From assembly GCA_963733395.1 (NCBI GenBank), contig CAVTCZ010000005.1:310001-374000 (forward strand): a stretch of 64,000 nt of DNA. Direction: 5' to 3'. The notes beneath the pieces were generated by a model. The model was not told the DNA's origin and did not search any database. It was given only the letters and a program-made list of their open reading frames with translations. The position numbers and the translations under genes are program-made. The stretch comes from JADKAV01 sp963733395. Its GTDB lineage: Bacteria; Actinomycetota; Actinomycetes; S36-B12; UBA10799. Within the stretch, counting starts at the first letter, position 1; every line of letters begins with the position of its first letter. Positions 7,750 to 16,313 of this stretch are shown piece after piece.

Positions 7750-10338
7750 GTGGGCTCGGTGTCGCAACGGCTGGTGCAGGCGACCTTCCCAGCGCTGCGC
7801 CGCCATCAGGCACAAGCCCTCGAGGTGTACCGGCGGGAGCCGGGGAGACCGCGCTACCACTTCGTGCTTCCCCCGGGATCCGGCAAGACCCTGCTCGGGG
7901 CGGTCATCTCGCAGCAGGTGGGACGCAAGGTCCTCGTGCTGGTGCCCAACACCGCGATCCAGGCGCAGTGGCTGCGGTTGTGGCGCGACGCCGGGTCGGT
8001 GACCGTGGCCGACGACCGGTCGCTGGCCGCGGACGTCACGGTGCTCACCTACCAGGCCCTGGCCACGTTCGACGAGGACACGTCGGGGGAGTCGGTCATG
8101 GCGCGACTGCACCCGAATGCGCTGGAGGTGATCGAGGCACTGCACACCGGGGAGCCCTTCACCCTGGTCCTGGACGAGGCCCATCACCTGGCCCAGACGT
8201 GGGGTGAGTTGCTCGCCGAGGTGTTGCGGCAGGCGCACGGCGGCGAGGCTGACGGGCCGGTCGTGGTGGCGCTGACCGCGACCCCGCGCGACTCCTTGAG
8301 CACGGGAGAGGCCGCTCTTGTCGAGGAGCTCTTCGGCCCTGTGCTGTTCGCCGTGAGCACGCCGGCGCTGGTGCGGGACGCGGTGCTGGCGCCGTACCGG
8401 GAGTTGGCGTGGTTCGTCGCACCGACCGACGGCGAGCGCGAGTACCTCGCCCAGTCGGCGGTGCGCTGGCAGGAGGTGATCACTTCGGTGATGGCCCCGG
8501 GTTTCGGGCAGCCGGGCCTGCTTGCCTACCTCGACGACGCCTGGGTACGCCACGACGGGGTCTCCTGGAGCCATATCGAACGGACCCGCCCGGAACTGGC
8601 CCGGGCGCTGTTGCGTTGCTCCCACAACGGGCTGGTCGCACTTCCGGACGGCGCCCGGATGCGCGACGAACACCGGCAGCCGATGCAGGTCGACGATTGG
8701 ATCGCGATCCTGTCCGACTACGGGCGCACGGTCCTGGCCGCCTCCGCACCCGAGCAGCCCGGTTGGGAGCGGTTGCGGGCGGGTCTGCGTTCGGTGGGCT
8801 GGACCCTGACCCGCAACGGTGCCCGCCGGGGGCAGTCGTCGGTGGACCGGGTGTTGGCCCGCACTGCTGCCAAGGCGGTGGCGGCCGGGTACCTCGTTGG
8901 TCAGGAGTTGCTCGTGCGCGGCGACGATCTGCGGGCCATCGTCCTGACCGATTTCGAGAACGTCGGTGCCACTCCGCCTGCGGACTTGGCGGGAGTTCTC
9001 GGCCAGCAGGCCGGCTCCGCCTGGGAGGCGTTGTCGCAGATACAGGAGGCCAACCCGGGGCTTCGGGTGGTCCTGGTCACCGGGTCGTCGGTGGGCGGCA
9101 CCGCCGAGACGCTCGCCGTGGTCGTGCCCGGCGATATGCAGGTGGTGCCGCGCGACGACGGCCTGGCGCAGATCGAAGGTGCGTGGGGTCCGCGGCAATG
9201 GGTGACACACGTGACGGATCTGTTCCAGTCGGGGCAGATCGACGTCCTGGTCGGCACCAGGGGGTTGCTGGGGGAGGGTTGGGACGCACCTGCGGCGAAT
9301 GTCCTCATCGACCTGACTGCGGCGACCACCGCCACTGCAGTGGTGCAGATCCGGGGTCGGGCCATCCGGCGCGACCCGCAGCGACCCGACAAACTCGCGC
9401 ATGTGTGGTCGGTGGTGGCCGTCGACGACGGCCACCCGCGCGGGGACCTCGACTACCGCCGACTGGTCGCCAAGCACCGCGGATACCTGGCGCCGGATGC
9501 CATGGGGCGGATCGTGGCGGGGGTGGGGCATCTCGATCCCCGGTGCAGCGTCTATGCGCCGCCCACCCTCCGGGAACGGGAGGCGATCAACGCCGATGCC
9601 CTCGTCGCGGCCGGTCGCATCGACGAGTCCCGCAGCGCGTGGCGGATCGGCACGGCCTACCGGGATGTGACCGAGACCCTGGTGCGGGTCCGGCCGGCGC
9701 CCACGGTGAGCCTCGGAGTGCCCGAGCCGGCCGTGCGCGCCTGGCCCCGATGGCCGGTGCCGGCGATCGGGGGTCTGGTCGCGGGATCCGCAGCGATCGC
9801 GGCGCAAGCGCCCACAGTCGGTGCCGCGGTGGCAGCACTTGCAGGCGCGGGACTGGCATGGACCGCGCAGGCGGGCGTTCGGGCACTGCGAATCCGCCGG
9901 ATCGCCGAGGAGCTCGGCGCGGACGGGATGTTGCTGGCGTTCGGAAGGGCGGTGGCTGCGGCCATGGGTTCGACGGCGCCGGTGGTGGTGGCGCCGGATG
10001 CGTCCGGCGACTGGGTGGTGCAGTTGGCTGACGCCGGGGCCGAGGAGTCCCGACGGTTCGCGGATGCCTTCGAGCAGATCCTGCAACCGGTGGACTTCCC
10101 CCGGTACCTGGTGTCCCGCAGACTCGGGAACCGGCGGGCGGTGATGTGGCACGCGGTGCCGGACTCCTTCGGCGTCAACAAGCAGTCGGCAGCCGGGTTC
10201 CACGGCGCGTGGCAGCAGTTCGTCTCCCGCGGGCAGTTGCTGTACACGGGCTCCCCGGAGGGTGCCGGCGTCGCGGAGTCGGTCCGTGGGCTCGACCCGC
10301 TGGACCTGACCACGGCGATGTCCGCGCAGTGGGGGTGA
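7750..10338 (+). CDS. SF2 (DEAH-type) helicase with large insert and C-terminal membrane-hairpin plus unknown domain
   Basis: With GTG 7750 as start (weak ribosome site; GTG 7759 possible) the protein has 862 residues. Motif I is LPPGSGKT (about residues 41-47), motif II LDEAHH (about 141-146), motif III LTATP (about 175-179) and motif VI QIRGRAIRRDP. RecA-1 and RecA-2 are separated by an insert of roughly 200 residues with no motif I recognise. After the helicase core, residues about 669-710 (IGGLVAGSAAIAAQ ... GAAVAALAGAGLAW) are hydrophobic and look like a membrane hairpin. A final ~150 residues form an unrecognised domain (RIAEELGADGMLLAFGRAV ... PVDFPRYLVSRRLGNR). The helicase fold is certain; its substrate and role are unknown. 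It is divergent from murT and convergent with glgB. Confidence 0.85.
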   Translation: MGSVSQRLVQATFPALRRHQAQALEVYRREPGRPRYHFVLPPGSGKTLLGAVISQQVGRKVLVLVPNTAIQAQWLRLWRDAGSVTVADDRSLAADVTVLTYQALATFDEDTSGESVMARLHPNALEVIEALHTGEPFTLVLDEAHHLAQTWGELLAEVLRQAHGGEADGPVVVALTATPRDSLSTGEAALVEELFGPVLFAVSTPALVRDAVLAPYRELAWFVAPTDGEREYLAQSAVRWQEVITSVMAPGFGQPGLLAYLDDAWVRHDGVSWSHIERTRPELARALLRCSHNGLVALPDGARMRDEHRQPMQVDDWIAILSDYGRTVLAASAPEQPGWERLRAGLRSVGWTLTRNGARRGQSSVDRVLARTAAKAVAAGYLVGQELLVRGDDLRAIVLTDFENVGATPPADLAGVLGQQAGSAWEALSQIQEANPGLRVVLVTGSSVGGTAETLAVVVPGDMQVVPRDDGLAQIEGAWGPRQWVTHVTDLFQSGQIDVLVGTRGLLGEGWDAPAANVLIDLTAATTATAVVQIRGRAIRRDPQRPDKLAHVWSVVAVDDGHPRGDLDYRRLVAKHRGYLAPDAMGRIVAGVGHLDPRCSVYAPPTLREREAINADALVAAGRIDESRSAWRIGTAYRDVTETLVRVRPAPTVSLGVPEPAVRAWPRWPVPAIGGLVAGSAAIAAQAPTVGAAVAALAGAGLAWTAQAGVRALRIRRIAEELGADGMLLAFGRAVAAAMGSTAPVVVAPDASGDWVVQLADAGAEESRRFADAFEQILQPVDFPRYLVSRRLGNRRAVMWHAVPDSFGVNKQSAAGFHGAWQQFVSRGQLLYTGSPEGAGVAESVRGLDPLDLTTAMSAQWG

Positions 10339-10341
10339 GGC

Positions 10342-12507
10342 TCAGTCCTCCTGCGGGGTCAGCCACACCGCGCCCAGGGGCGGCACCGACAGTCGGGCGC
10401 TGAACGGGCGGCCGTGCCATTCGATCGGCTCGGCGACCACACCCCCGAAGTTGCCCACGCCGCTGCCGCCGTACTCGTGCGCGTCGGTGTTGATCACCTC
10501 GCGCCAGTTACCACCCTGCGGCAGGCCGACCCGGTAGTCGAAATGCGGGATGGCGCTGAGGTTGACGACGCAGGCGAGCAACTCGCCGCCGTCCCCGCGT
10601 CGGATCCACGAGAAGGTGTTCCCGGCGGCGTCGTTGGCGTCGATCCATTCGAAGCCCTGCGGTTCCACGTCGAGACTCCACAGCGCCCGGTTCCCGCGGT
10701 ACTCGGCGTTCAGGTCGCTGACCAGCCGGCTCAGGGCGGCGTGGTCGGGTTGGTCGAGTAGCCACCAGTCGAGGCTGCGGCCTTCGGACCACTCCGACTC
10801 CTGGCCGAACTCCGAGCCCATGAAGATCAGCTGCTTGCCGGGGTGGGCCCACATGTAAGCCAGGAACGCGCGCAGGTTCGCCCGCTTCTGCCAGTGGTCG
10901 CCGGGCATCTTGCCCAGCAGCGAGCCCTTGCCGTGCACCACCTCGTCGTGCGAGATGGGCAACACGTAGTTCTCGCTCCACGCGTAGACCATGGCGAACG
11001 TCATCTCGTTGTGGTGCCACATCCGGTGGATCGGGTCGCGATGCACGTAGCCCAGGGAGTCGTGCATCCAGCCCATGTTCCACTTCAGGCCGAACCCGAG
11101 GCCGCCGAGATGGGTGGCACGGGTGACGCCGGGCCAGGCGGTGGACTCCTCGGCGATGGTGAAGGCGCCGGGCACCCGTTTGTACACCGTGGCGTTCATC
11201 TCCTGCACGAACTGCACAGCGTCGAGGTTCTCGCGGCCGCCATAGGCGTTGGGCGACCACTCGCCCTCGTTGCGCGAGTAGTCCAGGTAGAGCATCGAGG
11301 CGACGGCGTCCACGCGCAGGCCGTCGACGTGGAACTGCTCGCACCAGTAGACGGCATTGGCGACCAGGAAGTTGCGCACCTCCGGCCGGCCGAAGTCGAA
11401 CACGTAGGTCCCCCAGTCGGGGTGCTCGCCGCGGCGCGGATCGGCGTGTTCGTACAGTGGCGTGCCGTCGAAGCGGGCGAGGGCGAACTCATCCTTGGGG
11501 AAGTGGGCGGGCACCCAGTCCACGATGACGCCGATGCCTGCCCGGTGGAGCCGGTCCACCAGGTACCGGAACTCGTCCGGGTTGCCGAAGCGGGCGGTGG
11601 GGGCGTAGTAGGCACTGACCTGATAGCCCCAGGAGCCGCCGAACGGGTGCTCCATCACGGGCAGCAACTCCACGTGCGTGAAACCGTGCGCGGCCACGTA
11701 ATCGGTGAGTTCTTCGGCGAGCTGGGTGTAGGAAAGACCCTGCCGCCACGAACCGAGGTGAACCTCGTAGATGCTCATCGGGTTGGCGTGCACTGGATGT
11801 GCCGGACGTGCCTGCATCCAGTCGGTGTCGCCCCACTCGTAGCCCGAGGTGAACACCACGGACGCCGTCGAGGGAGGTACCTCTGCGGCCTGCGCCATCG
11901 GGTCGGCCTTGAGCCGGCGCACTCCGTCGCGGCCGATGATCTCGTACTTGTACCGCGTGCCCGCGCCGATCTCGGGGACGAACACCTCCCACACGCCGCT
12001 CGCGCCGAGTGATCGCATGGGCGTAGCGGTGCCGTTCCAGAAGTTGAAGTCCCCGACCACCCGCACGCCTTGGGCGTTCGGGGCCCACACGGCGAAGGAG
12101 ACCCCCAGGACGGGTCCGTTCGGTGTCTCGTAGATGTGCTCGTGCGCGCCGAGCACCTGCCACAACTGCTCATGGCGGCCCTCGGAGATCAGGTGCTGGT
12201 CGATCTCCCCGAGCGTCGGCAGGAACCGGTACGGGTCATCAGCCGGGATCTTGTCCCCGCCGTAGGCCACAGCCAGCCGGTAGTCGGGGACGGTGGTGCC
12301 CGGCACCTCGGTGACCCACACGCCGGAGTACTCGTGGTCCATCGGGTAGCGCTTGTCGCCGAGCACGACGTCCACCTCGGTGGCATCCGGTCGCAGCACC
12401 CGGATGGTGATGCCGTCGGTGTCGGGGTGCGGTCCGAGGATCTGGTGCGGTTGGGTGTGGGTGCCGTCCACGAGGGCGGACAGGGAAGCGGTGTCGACGG
12501 TGATCAT
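10342..12507 (-). CDS. glgB: 1,4-alpha-glucan branching enzyme (GH13)
   Basis: This 721-residue enzyme introduces alpha-1,6 branches into glycogen-type glucan. An N-terminal CBM48-type region precedes the GH13 barrel. The nucleophile Asp is in DGLRVDAVASMLYLDYSR (near residue 400), the acid/base Glu in TIAEESTAWPGV (near 450), and the transition-state Asp in LPISHDEVVHGKGSL. Length and motifs are standard for actinobacterial GlgB. ATG 12507 shares its A with the glgE stop (TGATG), so glgE-glgB is one coupled unit. This is the usual partner gene in the GlgE pathway. Confidence 0.95.
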   Translation of the reverse strand: MITVDTASLSALVDGTHTQPHQILGPHPDTDGITIRVLRPDATEVDVVLGDKRYPMDHEYSGVWVTEVPGTTVPDYRLAVAYGGDKIPADDPYRFLPTLGEIDQHLISEGRHEQLWQVLGAHEHIYETPNGPVLGVSFAVWAPNAQGVRVVGDFNFWNGTATPMRSLGASGVWEVFVPEIGAGTRYKYEIIGRDGVRRLKADPMAQAAEVPPSTASVVFTSGYEWGDTDWMQARPAHPVHANPMSIYEVHLGSWRQGLSYTQLAEELTDYVAAHGFTHVELLPVMEHPFGGSWGYQVSAYYAPTARFGNPDEFRYLVDRLHRAGIGVIVDWVPAHFPKDEFALARFDGTPLYEHADPRRGEHPDWGTYVFDFGRPEVRNFLVANAVYWCEQFHVDGLRVDAVASMLYLDYSRNEGEWSPNAYGGRENLDAVQFVQEMNATVYKRVPGAFTIAEESTAWPGVTRATHLGGLGFGLKWNMGWMHDSLGYVHRDPIHRMWHHNEMTFAMVYAWSENYVLPISHDEVVHGKGSLLGKMPGDHWQKRANLRAFLAYMWAHPGKQLIFMGSEFGQESEWSEGRSLDWWLLDQPDHAALSRLVSDLNAEYRGNRALWSLDVEPQGFEWIDANDAAGNTFSWIRRGDGGELLACVVNLSAIPHFDYRVGLPQGGNWREVINTDAHEYGGSGVGNFGGVVAEPIEWHGRPFSARLSVPPLGAVWLTPQED

Positions 12508-14546
12508 CAGATGACTCCCGGTCGGATGGACATGATGTGGGCGCAGGACAGGTGTGGATCGAGGCGAACGAAGTTCGTGGCCGACCAGGAGAAGCTCTGC
12601 CCGCTGATCAGATCCTGCGCCACGAACCGGTCGTGCCAGTCGAGCCCGAGCGCGGGCATGTCGAGGTGCAGTGTCGCTTCCCGCGGGCCGAAGGGGTCGA
12701 GGGTGACCACCACGATCACGGTGTCGTCGCCGTCGCGCTTGCTGTACGCGATCATCCGGTCGCTGTCGATCTGGTGGAAGACGATGTGCCGCAGTTGCTG
12801 CAGTGAACGATGCGTGCGGCGCACCTCGTTGAGTGCGGTGATGTAGGGGACCAGTGTGTGGCCGCCCTCCTCGGCCGCCCGCCATTCGCGCGGGCGGTAC
12901 TGGTACTTCTCAGAGTCCAGGTACTCCTCGCTGCCCGGACGCACGGCCACGTGCTCGAACAGTTCGAACCCGCTGTAGACGCCCCACGTCGGTGACATGG
13001 TCGCGGCCAGGGTGGCGCGGATGGCGAACGCCGCAGGACCGCCGTACTGGAGGTAGGCGTGCAGGATGTCCGGGGTGTTCACGAAGAAGTTCGGTCGCAT
13101 GAAGGGCGACAGGGGCCCGGACAGTTGCCGCAGGTACTCCTCGAGCTCCCACTTCTCGTTGCGCCAGGTGAAGTAGGTGTAGGACTGGTCGAAGCCGACT
13201 TCAGCCAGAGCGCGCATCATGGGTGGCCGGGTGAACGCCTCGGCCAGGAAGAGGACGTCGGGGTCGGTGCGCTTGATCTCGTTGATCACGTGGTCCCAGA
13301 ATCGGACCGGCTTGGTGTGCGGGTTGTCCACACGGAAGATCCGCACCCCGTGGTCCATCCAGTAGCGGATGACCCGCAGCACCTCCGCGGTCAGGCCGGC
13401 TGGATCGCCGTCGAACCACATCGGGTAGATGTCCTGGTACTTCTTGGGCGGGTTCTCGGCGTAGGCGATCGTGCCGTCGGCGCGCACGTGGAACCAGGGC
13501 TTGCCGGCAGTCGCCCACGGATGGTCGGGGGCCACCTGCAGCGCCAGATCGAGGGCCACCTCCATACCGAGGTCCTTGGCGCGGGCCACGAACCGGTCGA
13601 AATCGTCGATCGTGCCCAGATCGGGATGGACGGCGTCGTGGCCGCCGTCGGAGGAGCCGATCGCCCACGGCGAGCCGGGGTCTTCCGGACCGGGGGTGAG
13701 GGTGTTGTTGGGTCCCTTGCGGTTCACCGTGCCCACGGGGTGGATCGGCGGCAGGTAGACCACGTCGAAGCCCATGGCGGCGATCGCGGGCAGTCGCTTC
13801 GCGGCATCGGCGAAGGTCCCGCTGTCCGGCGGATCGAGGCTGGACCCTTCACTGCGCGGGAAGAACTCGTACCAGGACCCGAACAGGGCCCGGCGCCGGT
13901 CGGCGTACACCGGCCACGGGCCGCACGCGGTCTCGAGGTCGCGGATCGGGTGTTCGCGCAGCATCTTCCACAGGGTTTCGTCCAGTCCTGCGGCCAGGCG
14001 CTGCTCGGGTGTCTTGCTGACGTCGCGCAGTCCGGCGGTGGCCTTGCTGATGAGTGTCTGATCCGGCACGTCGGCGCGTTCGAGGACGCGGGCGCCCTCC
14101 TCGAGTTCGAGTTCGACGTCCACGCCCGCCGGGATCTTGAGTTCGGCCCGGTGCCGCCACGTCCCCAGGATGTCGCTGTAGGTGTGGATGCTGAACGACC
14201 AGCGGCCCTCGGTGTTCGGCCGGAAGTTGCCATCCCACAGGTCTGTGCCGTTGTCGCGGGGGATCATCGGCGAACGGACGCTGCGGCCCTGCGAGTCGGT
14301 CGCGACCAGGTCCACGCCCAGTTTGTCGTGGCCCTCGCGGAACGCCACGCAGTTGACCATGATCAACTCGCCGACCGCAGCCTTCACCGCGCGGCGACCG
14401 CCCTCCACCCGGGGCCACACGTCCAAGACCGTGAACCGTCCGGTGAGCGTCTCAGGGGGGGTCAGGTTGTTCGACGGCAGGGAGTCCCAGTAGTCGACTG
14501 CGGCGGCTGACGGAGCTCCGGATCCCTCGGTGGATTTGTCGCGCAC
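12507..14546 (-). CDS. glgE: Alpha-1,4-glucan:maltose-1-phosphate maltosyltransferase GlgE
   Basis: GlgE extends alpha-1,4-glucan with maltosyl units from maltose-1-phosphate. The protein is 679 residues from GTG 14546 (VRDKSTEGSG). The GH13_3 signature is clear: nucleophile Asp in RIFRVDNPHTKPVRFW (near 406), acid Glu in LFLAEAFTRPPMM (near 434), plus the family marker stretches PPIHPVGTVNRKGPNN and SDGGHDAVHPDLGT. These positions agree with the characterised Streptomyces enzyme (Asp394/Glu423). It is the first gene of glgE-glgB. TreS/Pep2 or GlgC/GlgM, which make maltose-1-phosphate, are not in the window. A 211-nt leader lies upstream of the start. Confidence 0.95.
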   Translation of the reverse strand: MRDKSTEGSGAPSAAAVDYWDSLPSNNLTPPETLTGRFTVLDVWPRVEGGRRAVKAAVGELIMVNCVAFREGHDKLGVDLVATDSQGRSVRSPMIPRDNGTDLWDGNFRPNTEGRWSFSIHTYSDILGTWRHRAELKIPAGVDVELELEEGARVLERADVPDQTLISKATAGLRDVSKTPEQRLAAGLDETLWKMLREHPIRDLETACGPWPVYADRRRALFGSWYEFFPRSEGSSLDPPDSGTFADAAKRLPAIAAMGFDVVYLPPIHPVGTVNRKGPNNTLTPGPEDPGSPWAIGSSDGGHDAVHPDLGTIDDFDRFVARAKDLGMEVALDLALQVAPDHPWATAGKPWFHVRADGTIAYAENPPKKYQDIYPMWFDGDPAGLTAEVLRVIRYWMDHGVRIFRVDNPHTKPVRFWDHVINEIKRTDPDVLFLAEAFTRPPMMRALAEVGFDQSYTYFTWRNEKWELEEYLRQLSGPLSPFMRPNFFVNTPDILHAYLQYGGPAAFAIRATLAATMSPTWGVYSGFELFEHVAVRPGSEEYLDSEKYQYRPREWRAAEEGGHTLVPYITALNEVRRTHRSLQQLRHIVFHQIDSDRMIAYSKRDGDDTVIVVVTLDPFGPREATLHLDMPALGLDWHDRFVAQDLISGQSFSWSATNFVRLDPHLSCAHIMSIRPGVI

Positions 14547-14757
14547 GTCTTCGACGGTAGTCGCTCGGTGGGATCGGTGGCGAGCCGCATCCTCCCCGAC
14601 GGGGGCGACCCGCTCTTGGCGCGGGACCGCGATTGTGACGTTGTTGCGGGGTCGAATCTTCGGGATGTCACGTTGGTGCGGGTTCGGTCGCCGGAAGGTC
14701 GGCACCTTCGTGACGATCGGTGCTGTCCCGGTGACAACTTCGTGACACACGGAGGCG

Positions 14758-15219
14758 TCAGCCCAGGACCACCACGGTATTCGCATTGCCGGTCCGGAAC
14801 ACCGCACGGCCGGCCGCGGGGAGCAGCATCGAGGTCTTCCCCCTGCGGACGACCCGGGATCGCTTGCCGACGAGCAGTCGTGCGCAGGAGTTCTTGCGTT
14901 TGGGGAAGGACACCCGGGTCTTCGCGGCGAAGGTCGCTTTGGTGACGCGCACGGGTTTGCACGTGCCGATCCGGCCAGTAGTCCGGCGGCCCCAGACCAA
15001 TATGGCCGCGGGTGAGACACCACCTGGCCCGGTGGCGCTGATGCTCAAGTGCACACCGTGCATCACCCCTGGCGTTCGAAGGGTCAGCGACGTCGTACCC
15101 GCCGGGAGTTCTGCGGAGGCGGTCATCTTCCCCGGCCCGCCATCAGGCTTCATCTTGCGTGCGATGTAGGTGAACCCGCTGGCGTCTGGTTGCGTGACGC
15201 TGTAACGGAATCCGGTCAC
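14758..15219 (-). CDS. Hypothetical protein, basic and Gly/Ser-rich
   Basis: This is a 153-codon frame from GTG 15219 (MTGFRYSVTQPDASGF) ending TGNANTVVVLG. I recognise no family. It is Arg/Lys-rich in its second half, with two Cys (IGTCKPVRV, KNSCARLL), and resembles the C-terminal part of a secreted beta-rich protein. No signal peptide is visible, so the true start may be missing through an indel as in the neighbouring secreted gene. It lies between glgE and a divergent frameshifted secreted-protein gene. Confidence 0.42.
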   Translation of the reverse strand: MTGFRYSVTQPDASGFTYIARKMKPDGGPGKMTASAELPAGTTSLTLRTPGVMHGVHLSISATGPGGVSPAAILVWGRRTTGRIGTCKPVRVTKATFAAKTRVSFPKRKNSCARLLVGKRSRVVRRGKTSMLLPAAGRAVFRTGNANTVVVLG

Positions 15220-15302
15220 CGAGAGCGATCACCACGAGGCTCCCGGATGTGTCCCAACCGGGTGTAGTATCGGCCGGACCGAACCGGTGCGAGGAGCGAG
15301 TC

Positions 15303-16292
15303 ATGGCTTGGAACAAGATGATCGTCATGGCGGCCGCTGCGGCCGTCGCAACCACTCCGGTGATGCTCGGAGCGCCTGCGGTGGCGACGGAGGGCAGTCC
15401 CGCAACGCTGCAGGCCAAGAACGATCTGGCCCCCTTGCTCAAGACCAGGCAGCTGATCGCCGGGGACACCTGGCGCCAGACCGTGCGCGTCAAGGACTAC
15501 CGGCAGATCAAGTTGCAGGTCAAGTCCGGCAGCGGCCCGTTCCGGACCGTGAAGAGCTACAAGGTGCCCAAGAACGGGAAGGTGAAACTGGCCCATAAGT
15601 TCGCCACCCCGGGCCAGTACTCGCTGCGCAGTATCGCGGTACCCGACGGTGCCGGGCGCGACGTGAAGTCGCGGCCGGTCATCATCACCGCGTTCGCGAG
15701 GCAGTACCAGGGCACCTTCGGCGGAGAGCAGAACTCCGGGCACGTCGTGGAACGGATCGATCACGTACCAGTACCAGGAGCGCGACCCCTACCTCAACAC
15801 CCCGTGGAACGACGGCGCCATCCACTACACCGGCATCGAGGTCTCGGTGAAGTGGAGCTACGACGCCTCCGTGCTCAACGGCGGCGATACGGCGCAACTG
15901 CTCAGCGGTCGCAGAGCACGGGACAACTCAGCGTCGACGCGCTGGATGCCACGATGACAGGTGCAGGAAGACACGGATGAGACCTACAAGGGGCGCCGGT
16001 ACGACCTCGAACGTCTATGTTCTGTCCGGGCGGTCGCCGAGGACCCAGTACACCTGCGAGTACCTCGAGTACGACATTGACGGCAATGAGATCTGGGTGC
16101 CGGAAACCCGGGAGACCTCGTCTGACGTTCGGACCGAACGTGGGGGATCTGTTGACCAACAGCCTCAGCGTCAATGCCACCGGCGTCGGTGGCCGATACA
16201 CCAAGAGCCTGTCCGCGCCCCTGGTCGGTGACATCAACCGCCAGCCGGAGGCCGTGACGAACCGCTGGTACTGGAACCTCACTCCCCGCTGA
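15303..16292 (+). pseudogene. Secreted protein of unknown function, broken by several frameshifts
   Basis: A clear start at ATG 15303 gives the signal peptide MAWNKMIVMAAAAAVATTPV and ~140 residues of plausible sequence up to RQYQGTFGGEQNSG. After about 15745 the sensible sequence moves to another frame (SWNGSITYQYQERDPYLNTP ... GIEVSVKWSYDASVLNGGD), then around 15900-15990 to others (STGQLSVDALDATMT; TDETYKGRRYDL; NVYVLSGRSPRTQYTC ... DGNEIWVPETRE). A last shift near 16120 gives the C-terminus NVGDLLTNSLSVNATGVGG ... RWYWNLTPR. At least three or four shifts are needed in one kilobase. The intact protein would be ~325 residues, secreted, Tyr/Trp-rich and of unknown function. It is either a decaying gene or a poorly sequenced stretch. 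Confidence 0.7.
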
Positions 16293-16313
16293 GGTCTACT
16301 CCTCCTCGGGGAG
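16282..16313. terminator. Bidirectional hairpin between convergent genes
   Basis: CTCCCCG (16282-16288) pairs with CGGGGAG (16307-16313), and GAGG (16291-16294) with CCTC (16301-16304), around a 6-nt loop. Both stop codons (TGA of the secreted gene, TAG of glgX) lie inside the hairpin. There is no clear U tract, as is common in actinobacteria. Confidence 0.6.

Noticed and set aside
7672..10203. Long minus-strand open frame opposite the helicase gene
   Set aside because: Antisense shadow with Arg/His/Pro-rich sequence; helicase motifs are on the plus strand.
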